64,000 nucleotides of DNA from Bryobacterales bacterium (GTDB taxonomy: Bacteria; Acidobacteriota; Terriglobia; Bryobacterales; Bryobacteraceae): contig JADLCT010000059.1 in NCBI GenBank assembly GCA_020847045.1, positions 62,001 to 126,000 of the forward strand, in the 5' to 3' direction. Each line of letters starts with the position of its first letter. Position 1 is the stretch's first letter. Below, piece by piece: positions 8,660 to 17,324 of this stretch. Below the pieces are notes generated by a model. The model ran no database searches. It had not been told where the DNA came from and was given only the letters and a program-made list of their open reading frames with translations. Position numbers and translations under genes: made by a program.

Positions 8660-11194
8660 TCACTTCGCCGACATAAGCCCGCCGCCGGCATTCGAGAGCA
8701 AGGTGACGGTAGCTTGTCCGAAGCGCGTGGGGTCAGCCACGCTGGTCGCGCGGATGGTGACGTTGGTTTGTGCTCCCACAATGGATGGAGCGGTGTATTT
8801 GCCCGTGGTGCTAATGTTTCCGACTGCCGGCGAAATGGACCAGAGGACGGCCGTGTTGGTGGTGCCCTTCACCGTGGCTGTGAACTGCTGAACACCGCTT
8901 CCGGTCATTAGAACCGACGTTGGTGATATGGTCACCTGAACCGCCGTGGAGGGAGCAATCGTAACCGTGGCTGTGGCCGAGCGTGATGGATCCTCGACGC
9001 TGGTGGCCTTGATGGTCACTGTCGTCTGCGCGGCCACCGTGGCCGGCGCTTTATATAGTCCCGCCGCCGATAGCGTCCCGAACGCGGGCGACATGCTCCA
9101 TGTGACAGCCTTGTTGGTGAAGCCCACCAGCGTGGCCACGAACTGTTGTGACCCGCCGGGCGAGAGATTGAGGAGTTGCGGCGTTACGTTGATGGTTGCG
9201 TTCGAAGGCCGGATGGTAATGGTGGACCGGGACGTCTTGGTGCTGTCGTGCATGCTCACCGCCGTCACATAAACGATCGTGGTCGAGGTGACCGACGCTG
9301 GCGCGCGGAACACTCCCCCAGCCGTTATGGTCCCCACGTTGGAGCTTCGGCTCCAACTGACACGTTTGTCGTTGGCGTCGATGACGCTAGCTGTAAGACT
9401 CACGCTTCCATTGGGGCCAATCGTGACACTGGCCGGAGTGACGCGCACCTGTGCCGGACGCAGCGTAACCGCGGACGTGGCCGTCCCGTTGGGGAACACA
9501 GCCGTCACGGTTACCGTCCTTTGGGCAGGAATCAAGAGCGGCGCCGTATACAGTCCCTTGGACGTGATGGTGCCCGACGAAGCTGGCACCTGGAAGCTCG
9601 TGGCGCCGGGCGCGTTGAACTGCACCGTTCCTTGCGAAGGCAGCGAAACCGTGGCGGGCGTAACCGTCTTTTCCGGCTCCGGAGGCCGGAGCGTGATGAC
9701 CGCGGAGTCAGTCTTTGTGCGGTCGTGCAAACTCATGGCCGTCACCACGAGCGTCACCGGCGCCGTGATCGTCGCGGGCGCTCGATACAAGCCTGTCGAT
9801 GTCATGGTTCCGATATTGGCGCTGCGGCTCCAACTGACCCTCGAATCGTTGGCGTCGATGACCGTGGCCGTGAAGTTCACAGTCTCATTCGGACCAAGCG
9901 TCACCTGAGCCGGCGTCACGCTCACCTGCGCTGGACGCAACTCGATCGACGCCGTTGCCGTGCTATTCGGGAACACCGCGGTGACCGTGACCATTTGCCG
10001 CGCCTGAATCACCAGCGGAGCCGTGTACAGGCCTTCCTGCGTGATGGTGCCGGTGTTGGGCGACAGGCGCCACTCGGTGGCCCCCGGCGCCGTGAACTGC
10101 ACCGTGCCCTCCGAAGGCAGTGACACTGATTGCGGCGTCACTGTGGCCTCTGGCTGCGAGTTCGGCTGAATGGTCACCGTCGCCGTGGCCGTCTTGTCAG
10201 GATCATGCACGCTGGTAGCCGTGACGCGCACCGTAAGGGTCTCCGTCACCGTCGTGGGTGCTCGAAACAGCCCGAGGGTGTTGAGTGAGCCAACGGCGGG
10301 ACTGCTGCTCCATGTGACATTCGTATTTGGCGCGTCAATGACGGTCGCGGAAAATCGGATGGACTCGCCGGGGTCCAACGTGGACTGCGTTGGGCTGATG
10401 CGGATCTGCGCCGGGCGCAGTTCAATGGACGCTGTCAACGTGCTGCCTGAAAACTCGGCCGTGACTGTGACGTTTTGCAGCGACTCAATCAGACTCGGCG
10501 CCGTGTAGAGTCCGGCTTGCGTAATCGTTCCCAGGTTCGGCGTAAGCCGCCACGACTCCACGCCCTGGGCCGTGAACTGAGCCTTCTGTCCACCGTACAG
10601 CGAAACCGAGGCCGGCGTAAGCGCGGAAGGCCCTTCGGGATCGGCGGGAATCTGGTTAATCGTCAGCGTGGCGTCACCGCTTGATGCGGCCAGCCGTCCA
10701 CCATCGGGATCCACCCCATAGGTATCAGCCAGAGTGAGCGGCATCTCAATCGGATCACCGCCTTCGGGAGGTCCTACGGCAGCGGCTAACTTTAAGTATG
10801 CGATGGCGCCTGCCGGCACTGGTGTCGAGTTGCCTAATCCGGCCAGAACACACTTCAACTCGCCTGTACTGTTCCGGCATGTCAATTCCTTGCCAGCCGA
10901 TACAGCGTTTTCCGACGCTGTGACATCCACTACGCTGACCAGCGCCGGATTGAACGTGTAAGTCCACTGCAAACCCGAAGTGGCCGCAGTGGAAACCGAA
11001 ACGGGAATCGTGATTTCCGAACCGGAATCCACGCGGCCGTTCTCCAACGTCAGAACAATATCCTGTGAAAATGCCGGGAGAGCCCATAACAAGAGCAGCG
11101 ACAAAAGTACGACAGCCGCTAACCGGCCCAAAACCCGGGGCTTTCCAGCAGAGATCGCGGGTGTGGTCGTAGGAAAATAACAAAAATGATGCAT
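8660..11194 (-). CDS. Secreted cohesin-like protein with eight Ig-like repeats
   Basis: The start is set at ATG 11194, with AGG ten bases upstream. A longer frame opens at 11269, but that codon lies inside a sigma54-type promoter and upstream of its predicted transcript start. The product has about 844 residues. A signal peptide ends near LPAFSQ. A cohesin-like beta-sandwich (DIVLTLENGRVDSGSEITIP...) covers roughly the next 130 residues. Eight Ig-like modules of about 70-80 residues follow in two alternating types: one with VSLPSEGTVQF...GLYTAP, the other with VTLGPNETVNFTATVIDA...GLYRAP. There is no obvious anchor or PEP-CTERM tail. I infer a secreted matrix or adhesion protein. Confidence 0.8.
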   Translation of the reverse strand: MHHFCYFPTTTPAISAGKPRVLGRLAAVVLLSLLLLWALPAFSQDIVLTLENGRVDSGSEITIPVSVSTAATSGLQWTYTFNPALVSVVDVTASENAVSAGKELTCRNSTGELKCVLAGLGNSTPVPAGAIAYLKLAAAVGPPEGGDPIEMPLTLADTYGVDPDGGRLAASSGDATLTINQIPADPEGPSALTPASVSLYGGQKAQFTAQGVESWRLTPNLGTITQAGLYTAPSLIESLQNVTVTAEFSGSTLTASIELRPAQIRISPTQSTLDPGESIRFSATVIDAPNTNVTWSSSPAVGSLNTLGLFRAPTTVTETLTVRVTATSVHDPDKTATATVTIQPNSQPEATVTPQSVSLPSEGTVQFTAPGATEWRLSPNTGTITQEGLYTAPLVIQARQMVTVTAVFPNSTATASIELRPAQVSVTPAQVTLGPNETVNFTATVIDANDSRVSWSRSANIGTMTSTGLYRAPATITAPVTLVVTAMSLHDRTKTDSAVITLRPPEPEKTVTPATVSLPSQGTVQFNAPGATSFQVPASSGTITSKGLYTAPLLIPAQRTVTVTAVFPNGTATSAVTLRPAQVRVTPASVTIGPNGSVSLTASVIDANDKRVSWSRSSNVGTITAGGVFRAPASVTSTTIVYVTAVSMHDSTKTSRSTITIRPSNATINVTPQLLNLSPGGSQQFVATLVGFTNKAVTWSMSPAFGTLSAAGLYKAPATVAAQTTVTIKATSVEDPSRSATATVTIAPSTAVQVTISPTSVLMTGSGVQQFTATVKGTTNTAVLWSISPAVGNISTTGKYTAPSIVGAQTNVTIRATSVADPTRFGQATVTLLSNAGGGLMSAK

Positions 11195-11253
11195 TGTGTA
11201 CCTAAAACTTGCCTGTTGGCGTGATTGGTTGAACCAACGGTACTGGGGCGTCA

Positions 11254-11270
11254 GCAATTGCCGTGCCATT
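11254..11270 (-). promoter_or_regulatory. Sigma54-type -24/-12 promoter
   Basis: Read on the minus strand: TGGCAC, five bases, TTGCT. This is a full match to the -24/-12 consensus with GG-N10-GC spacing. The predicted transcript start is near 11242, 48 nt before the ATG at 11194. It also rules against the longer start at 11269. Confidence 0.75.
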
Positions 11271-11783
11271 ACCGGACGCCTATGCCGGTCCCCAGACGAA
11301 TAGTGCGTTCATCTGTGATCTCTTCGCCACAAAAATGTCGCGACAGCAGGTAGTAGGAGTACTGCGGGATGAACGGCGCCCAGGAAATGGCGTTCGTGAA
11401 GTGGCCCGCCGTGCAACAGACCTAAGACTAGTGATTGGAAGCTTGAAGCTCACGGCCGGGAGGAGTTGGTCCGGTTGGTTCAGGGAGGTACTGCACAGAT
11501 TGCTCATCTGGCAATTTCTTGCCAAGCGAGTAATCTCACGAACGAAAAAAAGTTGCACGGCGATGGTGGCCGCCTGGTTTCTTCGAGCAAGATGGCTGCG
11601 TCATCTCACCGGTGACGTGTGCGACCTTGCAGATGCATCCAGTTTGCGGCAAGCTTTACTTGGTAAAAGTTACCAAGAACGAGACGTGTGTGTAAGTCGT
11701 TGTTTGTCAAGCACAAAAAGGCGGGTGCCGCTGAACGCCGCACCCGCGAGTGAGTTAGAAAGCAATTCGATTGTCAGTAATAT
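11271..11783. other. Intergenic region between the two cohesin-like genes
   Basis: No convincing gene was found in this stretch of about 510 bp. An open frame exists on the plus strand but has no coding character. The region holds a 10-bp perfect palindrome TGTCGCGACA (11336-11345), a CTTGGTAA-AAG-TTACCAAG inverted repeat (11659-11677) and the terminator of the minus-strand gene at 11784. The two palindromes lie 68 and about 390 bp upstream of the sigma54 promoter at 11254-11270, so they could be activator sites. Confidence 0.5.
11713..11747 (-). terminator. Intrinsic terminator of the LamG/Ig-repeat gene
   Basis: On the minus strand GCGGGTGC and GCACCCGC (11747-11740 and 11728-11721) form an 8-bp stem followed at once by CCTTTTTG. 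It lies 37 bp after the stop codon at 11784, the expected place for a Rho-independent terminator. Confidence 0.8.
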
Positions 11784-13682
11784 TTATGGTTGGACTGGTC
11801 GGTTCATATCGGTTTGGATTTCATTAGCTGAGAGCGCCCGGTTGTAGACCCGAACTTCGTCAATCAAGCCGCTAAACCATTCACCCCACACGCTATTGCC
11901 TCCCAACCGGAGCGGGCTCTGGGACGCTTCGATTTTGTGGGAAATCGAGAGTGTCGATTTCAATACCCCATTCTGATAGAACCTGAGCCGTGAGCCATCG
12001 AAGGTTGCCGCAACGTGGGTCCATGCGTGAAGCGGCAGCGCCGCGCCGCGCGTGAAGGAAGTCTTGCTGCCGCTGCGCACCCAGACGCCAGGCCGCGTGC
12101 CGTCGTCGTTCGAATACAGTCCATAGGAAAGGTCATCTGGACTTTCCTTGAGAATCACCGAACGCCAGTTGCTGTTCCGGGCCGGCTTGACCCAGGCTTC
12201 CAACGTCATGCCGTTGACCAGGTCGAGCGTGGGCGAATCGGCGATGCTCACCATGGCGTTATAGCCGTTGAACTCGAGGGCATTGCCGAATTTGCCGTTC
12301 TTGGTCCAGATCGCGCGGCCCGTGTTGCCGTCGTTCCGGTTACCGGAAGCATCGGCCGTGGTGACGCCTCGCCCTTCTTCGAATCCATAAGCGGCCACCA
12401 GTCCATTCGGGACAGTGCCAGACCCGCCAGGGGGTACCGTTGGTTGCAGGGTCACCGTTGCCGTGGCATAGCGGTTCGCGTCGGCCACGCTCATCGCTTT
12501 CACCTGTACGGTAGCCGCCGACAGAATCACGGAGGGCGCCCTGTACAGACCGGCGCTCGTGATGGAGCCCACCGGTGGCGTAATGGACCAGGCCACCGCC
12601 GTGTTGCTCGCGCCCGTTACGGCTGCCGTGAACTGCATGCTCGCCGAAGCGGCCAGCGCCGCCGATGGCGGGTTGATGGAGATTGCCGTCGCCGGTTGCA
12701 GCGTCACCGAAGCCGTGGCCGACTTGGATGGGTCATGCAAGCAGGTGGCGCGTACGGTCACCGTCGCCGGTGAGGTGATCGACGGTGGGGCCGTATAGAA
12801 GCCGTTGCCTGTAATGGAGCCACCCGATGGGCTGACACTCCAGGTGACACCTGTGTCGGGCGCGTTCAGCACCCGTGCCGTAAACTGGCGCGTGCCAGAG
12901 ACACCCAGCGTAACCGGCGTCGGCGATACGCTGATGCTGGCCGCAACCAGGGATACCGTGGCCGTGGCCGTCTGTGTGGGGTCGTCCGCGTCGACCGCAG
13001 TGATTCGCACGGTCTGGTTCGCGGGCACCAGCGGCGGCGCCGTATAGAGGCCCGTGGCGCTGATTGCGCCCATATTCGGGCTCACACTCCAGATCACGGC
13101 GCGCGTACTGCTAAACTGGGCCACTCCCCCGGCCGCCAGCGTCGCGCTGGCCGGCGAGAGGCTCAGACTGTCGCGGCGCAATACGGTTACGACGCCTCCG
13201 TGTACGCTCGATGGCATCCCGTCACCTTCCGCACTGGAGGCGGCCGAAGTACTGGCTTCCAGGGCTATCTGGCTGGATGCCGGCGTTGCCTCGCCAGCCG
13301 CTTCCGCCGAAAAACGAACGTAAGCCAGCGTGCCGTTGGCGATCAGGTCCGCATTCATGCCCGAGGCCACGCACTTCAGTTGCTGGCCCCGGTGGGCGCA
13401 GTCCAATGTCTTGCCGGCGGCCGTAAGCGCCGGACCAGCCACCACATCGAATCCATTCAAACCCGCGGCGGGAATCGAGAGCGTCCATTCGAGACTCGCC
13501 GGGCTGCCACCGGACAGAACAATGCCCGCTTCGCCGCTAGACCCGGTGTACACAGTTACTGGCTCGATTGTAAGTGTGGTGAACGCGGCGGCCGGTAAAG
13601 TTATAAGTGTAAATAATGACGCGGCCAACGCCGCGGTCCGCAGGCCAATTGGCCTAAGATTGTGGCTCCGAAGATACTTCAT
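11784..13682 (-). CDS. Secreted cohesin-like / Ig-repeat protein with C-terminal LamG domain
   Basis: This 632-residue protein has a signal peptide (residues 1-33, ending LPAAAF). A cohesin-like sandwich covers about 34-165 (TIEPVTVYTGSSGEAGIVL...). Three Ig-like modules of about 80 residues (about 170-410) are of the same type as in the 8660-11194 protein. A LamG/concanavalin-like jelly roll fills about 420-628 (LVAAYGFEEGRG, MTLEAWVKPA, GLIDEVRVYNRALS). LamG domains commonly bind sugars or help adhesion. A sigma54-type element sits 38 bp upstream and an intrinsic terminator follows, so it is probably a single-gene unit co-regulated with its neighbour. Confidence 0.82.
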   Translation of the reverse strand: MKYLRSHNLRPIGLRTAALAASLFTLITLPAAAFTTLTIEPVTVYTGSSGEAGIVLSGGSPASLEWTLSIPAAGLNGFDVVAGPALTAAGKTLDCAHRGQQLKCVASGMNADLIANGTLAYVRFSAEAAGEATPASSQIALEASTSAASSAEGDGMPSSVHGGVVTVLRRDSLSLSPASATLAAGGVAQFSSTRAVIWSVSPNMGAISATGLYTAPPLVPANQTVRITAVDADDPTQTATATVSLVAASISVSPTPVTLGVSGTRQFTARVLNAPDTGVTWSVSPSGGSITGNGFYTAPPSITSPATVTVRATCLHDPSKSATASVTLQPATAISINPPSAALAASASMQFTAAVTGASNTAVAWSITPPVGSITSAGLYRAPSVILSAATVQVKAMSVADANRYATATVTLQPTVPPGGSGTVPNGLVAAYGFEEGRGVTTADASGNRNDGNTGRAIWTKNGKFGNALEFNGYNAMVSIADSPTLDLVNGMTLEAWVKPARNSNWRSVILKESPDDLSYGLYSNDDGTRPGVWVRSGSKTSFTRGAALPLHAWTHVAATFDGSRLRFYQNGVLKSTLSISHKIEASQSPLRLGGNSVWGEWFSGLIDEVRVYNRALSANEIQTDMNRPVQP

Positions 13683-13719
13683 TGCGTTAAAAACCTACTT
13701 TCCGCACGATTTCGCGTGT

Positions 13720-13736
13720 AGCAAGACACACTCCAA
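13720..13736 (-). promoter_or_regulatory. Candidate sigma54-type promoter
   Basis: The minus strand reads TTGGAGTGTGTCTTGCT: a good -12 (TTGCT) and correct GG-N10-GC spacing, but a weaker -24 (TGGAGT instead of TGGCAC). The predicted transcript start is about 27 nt before the ATG at 13682, matching the layout of the stronger sites. Confidence 0.45.
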
Positions 13737-13910
13737 CTAATCGTCGGCGGCGCGTGCGGACACCAGAACGGCGGGAACCTAGGAGAAGGGCAAAGAAGTC
13801 CTATCCGGAGCCTTCGGAAAGGGCTGCCAGACGTGAGTATGTGTAGGCCCTGTGGGCTAGATGGAAGAGCTGAGGGTAAGTGAGTTGCCGGGGGAGACTA
13901 GGACGCGGTG

Positions 13911-15440
13911 CTACCGCGCCGGATCGGGTAATTGCAGGGTGATGTCGAACAGCGCTTCCACCTCGACCGGAGAACCGCCGCGAAGCGCCGGCGAATAGCT
14001 CCACGCGCAGATATCCTGCCGCGCCAAAGCCTCTGCTGGATCTCCCGTGTCTTCTTCGGCGGCCACCTTACATGCCCCGCTGGCGAGAATCGTTACAGGG
14101 ACGAACACGCGCTGCGCGGCTCCCGCGCTATAGGCGCCACGGGAAGGCGCGGACCGCCGCGTGGGGTAGGGTGCGGCCAGTCCTGTGGCCGGAACATTGG
14201 CTGAGGCCGGTGGGGAAAACCACACCACCCAGTCGCCTTGATAGTGGGTCAGGGCCGGTTTGGGAATCACGATGGAGTACACGGGACGTCCGCGGAAGCG
14301 CCGCTCCACGGCGGCGGGCAGGTGGCGTGCGTTGGGCGGCAGAGGAACCGACAGCGACATCGCCCGGAAGCGTGTGCGGACCTCGTTTTCCCGTCCGGTC
14401 TGCGGCAGGGGTACGTCGGTATCCCGCTTCCGGCGCGTCGCTTCGATGCCGTTCATGCGCAGTCCTCCGCTGCCTCCCGGTGAGCCTCCCTCACCCGCGG
14501 CGCCTTCACCGCCGGAGGCGAGCGCGCCGGTCTGCTGTCCGCGCGGCAACTCATCCAATTGCCGGGATGGCGTGGGGCTGAGCAGCGTGAGGTTTGCCGA
14601 AGGTCCTCCCGTGGGCGAAGGCGGGGGATTGGTGGTGACGATGCCGCCCCGCGAAACGCCCTCTCCCCGCACGCTTGTGTTGGCGGGCCCTGTGGACGCC
14701 GCCTGTGGGGCGGGCTTGGGCGCCGCCGCGCTGAGTTGCGGCTGCGCCAGGAGTGGCGAAGGAGCGGCCGTGGGGTCGGCGCCACGCGCCGTCAGGTCAG
14801 GCAGTCCATCGGAGACCACCAACTGATTCGTAGCCAGCTTGGGCGCGCGCTCGGGAGGCGGAATGAAGCGCCGCGGAGCGGGTTTGGGAGGAGGTGCGGG
14901 CGTGGCGGTTCGAGTCAACGAGGTGAGCGTGGAGGGCAGTGGAGCCGGCGATTCGCGCAGCGCGGGCGGGGGGATGAACTCGGTGGGGATGGCGGGGGGC
15001 TTCGGGCCGGCCACGGCCACGAGATTGGGCGCCTGAATCACCTTGCGCGCTGGCTTTTTCTCAATAAATGGGGTTTGGATTACCTGCGGCACGGGTGTCT
15101 CGGTTTGCCGCACGATGAGTTGCCGCTCCGCCGGGAGCTTGGCTCGCGGAGCGCTCCGGGCCACCGGCGCCGGCCGCTCCGGCGTAATCTCCGGCAGCAT
15201 GTCGCGGCGCGGGTAATAGATCACCGTGGATTTCAACTTTTCCATGCGCAGCAGGCGCACGGCGACATCGTTGGCGCTATCCGCGGGGAAATGGTGCTCC
15301 AGGTACGAGAGCCCGGCGAGCGCGGCGATGTGCAGCAGCACGGAAGCCTGGAAGGAGAAGATCCGCCGCCAGAGTCCCGCGCGTTCCGTTTCAGGAGCGC
15401 CCTCGCTTTCGTCGCGAGGTATGAGGGAGAGTGGCGTCAT
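13911..15440 (-). CDS. TonB-like energy-transducer protein, proline-rich
   Basis: The start is taken at ATG 15440 (509 residues). The frame stays open to 15719, but that extension overlaps the divergent Wza gene and encodes a polycysteine run that is only the antisense of its Gln repeat. The architecture is an N-terminal cytoplasmic stretch, one membrane segment (about residues 28-48), a long Pro/Ala-rich periplasmic spacer (about 70-330) and a C-terminal beta-rich region ending VEVEALFDITLQL, reminiscent of TonB C-termini. It lies next to an EPS export gene and could energise an outer-membrane transporter. The TonB C-domain is divergent, so the assignment is moderate. Confidence 0.6.
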   Translation of the reverse strand: MTPLSLIPRDESEGAPETERAGLWRRIFSFQASVLLHIAALAGLSYLEHHFPADSANDVAVRLLRMEKLKSTVIYYPRRDMLPEITPERPAPVARSAPRAKLPAERQLIVRQTETPVPQVIQTPFIEKKPARKVIQAPNLVAVAGPKPPAIPTEFIPPPALRESPAPLPSTLTSLTRTATPAPPPKPAPRRFIPPPERAPKLATNQLVVSDGLPDLTARGADPTAAPSPLLAQPQLSAAAPKPAPQAASTGPANTSVRGEGVSRGGIVTTNPPPSPTGGPSANLTLLSPTPSRQLDELPRGQQTGALASGGEGAAGEGGSPGGSGGLRMNGIEATRRKRDTDVPLPQTGRENEVRTRFRAMSLSVPLPPNARHLPAAVERRFRGRPVYSIVIPKPALTHYQGDWVVWFSPPASANVPATGLAAPYPTRRSAPSRGAYSAGAAQRVFVPVTILASGACKVAAEEDTGDPAEALARQDICAWSYSPALRGGSPVEVEALFDITLQLPDPAR

Positions 15441-15489
15441 TCGGTCCGCGCCGCGGCTGTCTGATTGCCGCCCGGAGCGGCGTCTCAGC

Positions 15490-15520
15490 TTGACGCGCTG
15501 TCTCGATATCTTACTATAAT
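15490..15520 (+). promoter_or_regulatory. Sigma70-type promoter for the Wza-like gene
   Basis: TTGACG (15490-15495) and a perfect TATAAT (15515-15520) are separated by 19 bp, slightly long. They lie about 54 bp before the ATG at 15574. This is one of few clear housekeeping-type promoters in the window; most EPS units show sigma54-type elements. Confidence 0.6.
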
Positions 15521-15573
15521 GGGAAACTCTGGAGGACGGTCGCTCGTGGTAAGACGCGAGCGGTGGGAGGCTC

Positions 15574-16596
15574 ATGCAACGGAGAGCAGAGGGCAAAGGA
15601 ATGCGGCGCATGCGATGGTCCGTCACGGCCATGTGCGCATTGGCCGCCGCGCTGCCGTTGGCCGCGCAGGAACCGGCGGGACAGCAGCAACAGCAGCAAC
15701 AGCAGACGCAGGCCGCCACGCAGGCGCGCCTGCGCTACTCACTGGGCGCCAACGATCAAATTCTGTTGCGCTCGGCCGAGGTGGAAGAGATCAACGACAA
15801 GCCGTTTCGTATTGACGAACGCGGCATTTTGTCGCTGCCACTGATCGGAGAGGTGGAGGCCGAAGGCCTCAGCCTGGACGAGTTGGAACGGGAACTGGTG
15901 CGGCGCTACAGCCAGTTTGTCGTAAAGCCGCAGATCACTGCTTCGCTCGTGCAGTTCCGTGGCGCGCCCATCTTTATTGTTGGCGCCTTTGCCCGCCCGG
16001 GCATCTACGCCATGGAAGGGGAGCGCTCGCTGGTGCAGATGATGGGTCTGGCCGGTGGCCTGCAGACCGGCGCGGGACGTGTGATCCGGGTCACTCGCAA
16101 ACTCGAGTCCGGTCCCATTCCGCTGGAATCGGCCCGCACCGATCAGACGCGCAAGGTGAGCGTCGTCGAAATCGGACTGCGCACGCTGCAGGAGAGCGTC
16201 AATCCGCCCGAGGACATTCTGCTGGCTCCGTATGATGTGATTAGCGTGGACACGCAGGAATCGCTCTACGTTACCGGACAGGTGGGCCGCTCCGGCGTAG
16301 TCGATCTGAAGCCCGTGGAAACCATGACGCTGGCCAAGGCCCTTTCCGTGTCGGGCGGCCTGCAACCGGGCGCCGCCAGCCGCGTCGTCGTTCTTCGCCA
16401 GGTGCTGTCCTCCACACGCCGCGCTCCGCTGCAAGTGAACGCCAAGGCGATCTTCAAGGGCCAGGCGAATGACTTCCCGCTGCTGCCGAGCGACATTGTT
16501 TATGTGCCCCGCAGCCCGGCCTTCTACTTCAACCAGATGATCCAGGGCACGGTGACTTCGCTGCCCTACTTCCTGCTCGGCCTGGCACTTCGATGA
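15574..16596 (+). CDS. Wza-type polysaccharide export protein (outer-membrane auxiliary)
   Basis: The protein has 340 residues; ATG 15574 is preceded by GGGAGG. A signal peptide runs to about residue 31 (LPLAAQ), followed by a polyglutamine stretch (37-44). A Poly_export domain covers about 52-125 (YSLGANDQILLRS...RIDERGILSLPLIG). Two SLBB-like beta-grasp regions follow at about 130-205 and 228-310. The family forms the outer-membrane/periplasmic channel for exopolysaccharide or capsule. The end (NQMIQGTVTSLPYFLLGLAL) is hydrophobic, as expected for an outer-membrane-spanning helix. It overlaps the next gene by four bases (ATGA) and probably leads the operon 15574-19526. Confidence 0.88.
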   Translation: MQRRAEGKGMRRMRWSVTAMCALAAALPLAAQEPAGQQQQQQQQTQAATQARLRYSLGANDQILLRSAEVEEINDKPFRIDERGILSLPLIGEVEAEGLSLDELERELVRRYSQFVVKPQITASLVQFRGAPIFIVGAFARPGIYAMEGERSLVQMMGLAGGLQTGAGRVIRVTRKLESGPIPLESARTDQTRKVSVVEIGLRTLQESVNPPEDILLAPYDVISVDTQESLYVTGQVGRSGVVDLKPVETMTLAKALSVSGGLQPGAASRVVVLRQVLSSTRRAPLQVNAKAIFKGQANDFPLLPSDIVYVPRSPAFYFNQMIQGTVTSLPYFLLGLALR

Positions 16597-17297
16597 ACAT
16601 AGCCTCCGTAACCTACACGTGCCGGCGCGCGGTGGGCGTTCTCGCCCTAACCGGCGTGCTCTACGCTCAGACACCCCCCGCCGCCCCCGTTCCGGCCCCC
16701 ACGCAGACCGAGGCGCAACCCGTCGCCCCGCGTCCCGTGGAGCGCGGCTTGAAACTGGTTGTCCTTGCCGGCAACGGCGAAGTGAACGACATCCAGAAAC
16801 GGCTTCCCGGACTGATTGTCGTGGAGGTGCGCGACGCCGACGACCGGATTGTGGAAGGCGCCGACGTGGTGTTCCGCTTCCCGCCTTCCGGACCGAGCGC
16901 TTATTTTCCCGGTCCGAAGCTCACCCAAACCAAACGCACCAACGCGCAAGGCCAGGCCTCGCCGGATGGTTGGCTGCCGAACTCCCAGGCGGGCAAAGTG
17001 CGGGTGAAGGCGTCGGCCACATACGCCAACCTGATGGGGGAAACCGAAGTCGAGATGGTGAACGCCGCCGATGTGACGCAGAAGATGCGTGACAAGTATG
17101 GGCGGGAGATGGGCGCCCCCGGCGCTGGCGGAAAGTTCTGGTCGAACAAGTGGGTGCGGTTGGGCATTCTGGGCGCGGCCGCCGGTGGCGCCGCGGCGGC
17201 CTACTTCCTTCTGCGCGATAACAATTCCAGTTCGGCCGCTGCCCGGCCGACCGTAACCATCAGTCCGGGCGGAGTTTCCATCGGCGGACCTCCATAA
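16593..17297 (+). CDS. Ig-like (Big_1-type) protein with C-terminal membrane anchor
   Basis: This 234-residue protein has a signal-like N-terminus (to about 26) and a Pro/Ala linker. A beta-sandwich covers about 52-150 (LKLVVLAGNGEVNDIQKRLP...VVEVRDADDRIVEGADVVF), typical of invasin/Big_1 folds. One transmembrane helix at about 188-207 (LGILGAAAGGAAAAYFLL) is followed by a short tail. It is translationally coupled to the Wza-like gene and lies 27 bp before the next gene. A periplasmic accessory of the exporter is inferred from context only. Confidence 0.65.
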   Translation: MNIASVTYTCRRAVGVLALTGVLYAQTPPAAPVPAPTQTEAQPVAPRPVERGLKLVVLAGNGEVNDIQKRLPGLIVVEVRDADDRIVEGADVVFRFPPSGPSAYFPGPKLTQTKRTNAQGQASPDGWLPNSQAGKVRVKASATYANLMGETEVEMVNAADVTQKMRDKYGREMGAPGAGGKFWSNKWVRLGILGAAAGGAAAAYFLLRDNNSSSAAARPTVTISPGGVSIGGPP

Positions 17298-17324
17298 ATC
17301 TCCTGTTCCGGTTTCACACGTCAC

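Noticed and set aside
11263..11847. Plus-strand open frame of 194 codons
   Set aside because: It overlaps the sigma54 promoter, the terminator and the end of the LamG gene, has no ribosome binding site and no protein-like composition.
8660..13682. CRISPR-like or tandem DNA repeat arrays
   Set aside because: The periodic signal comes from Ig-like protein modules with diverged DNA; no constant repeats with unique spacers.
15441..15719. N-terminal extension of the TonB-like protein with polycysteine run
   Set aside because: It is antisense to the Gln repeat of the Wza-like gene and removes the divergent promoter; ATG 15440 is the sensible start.
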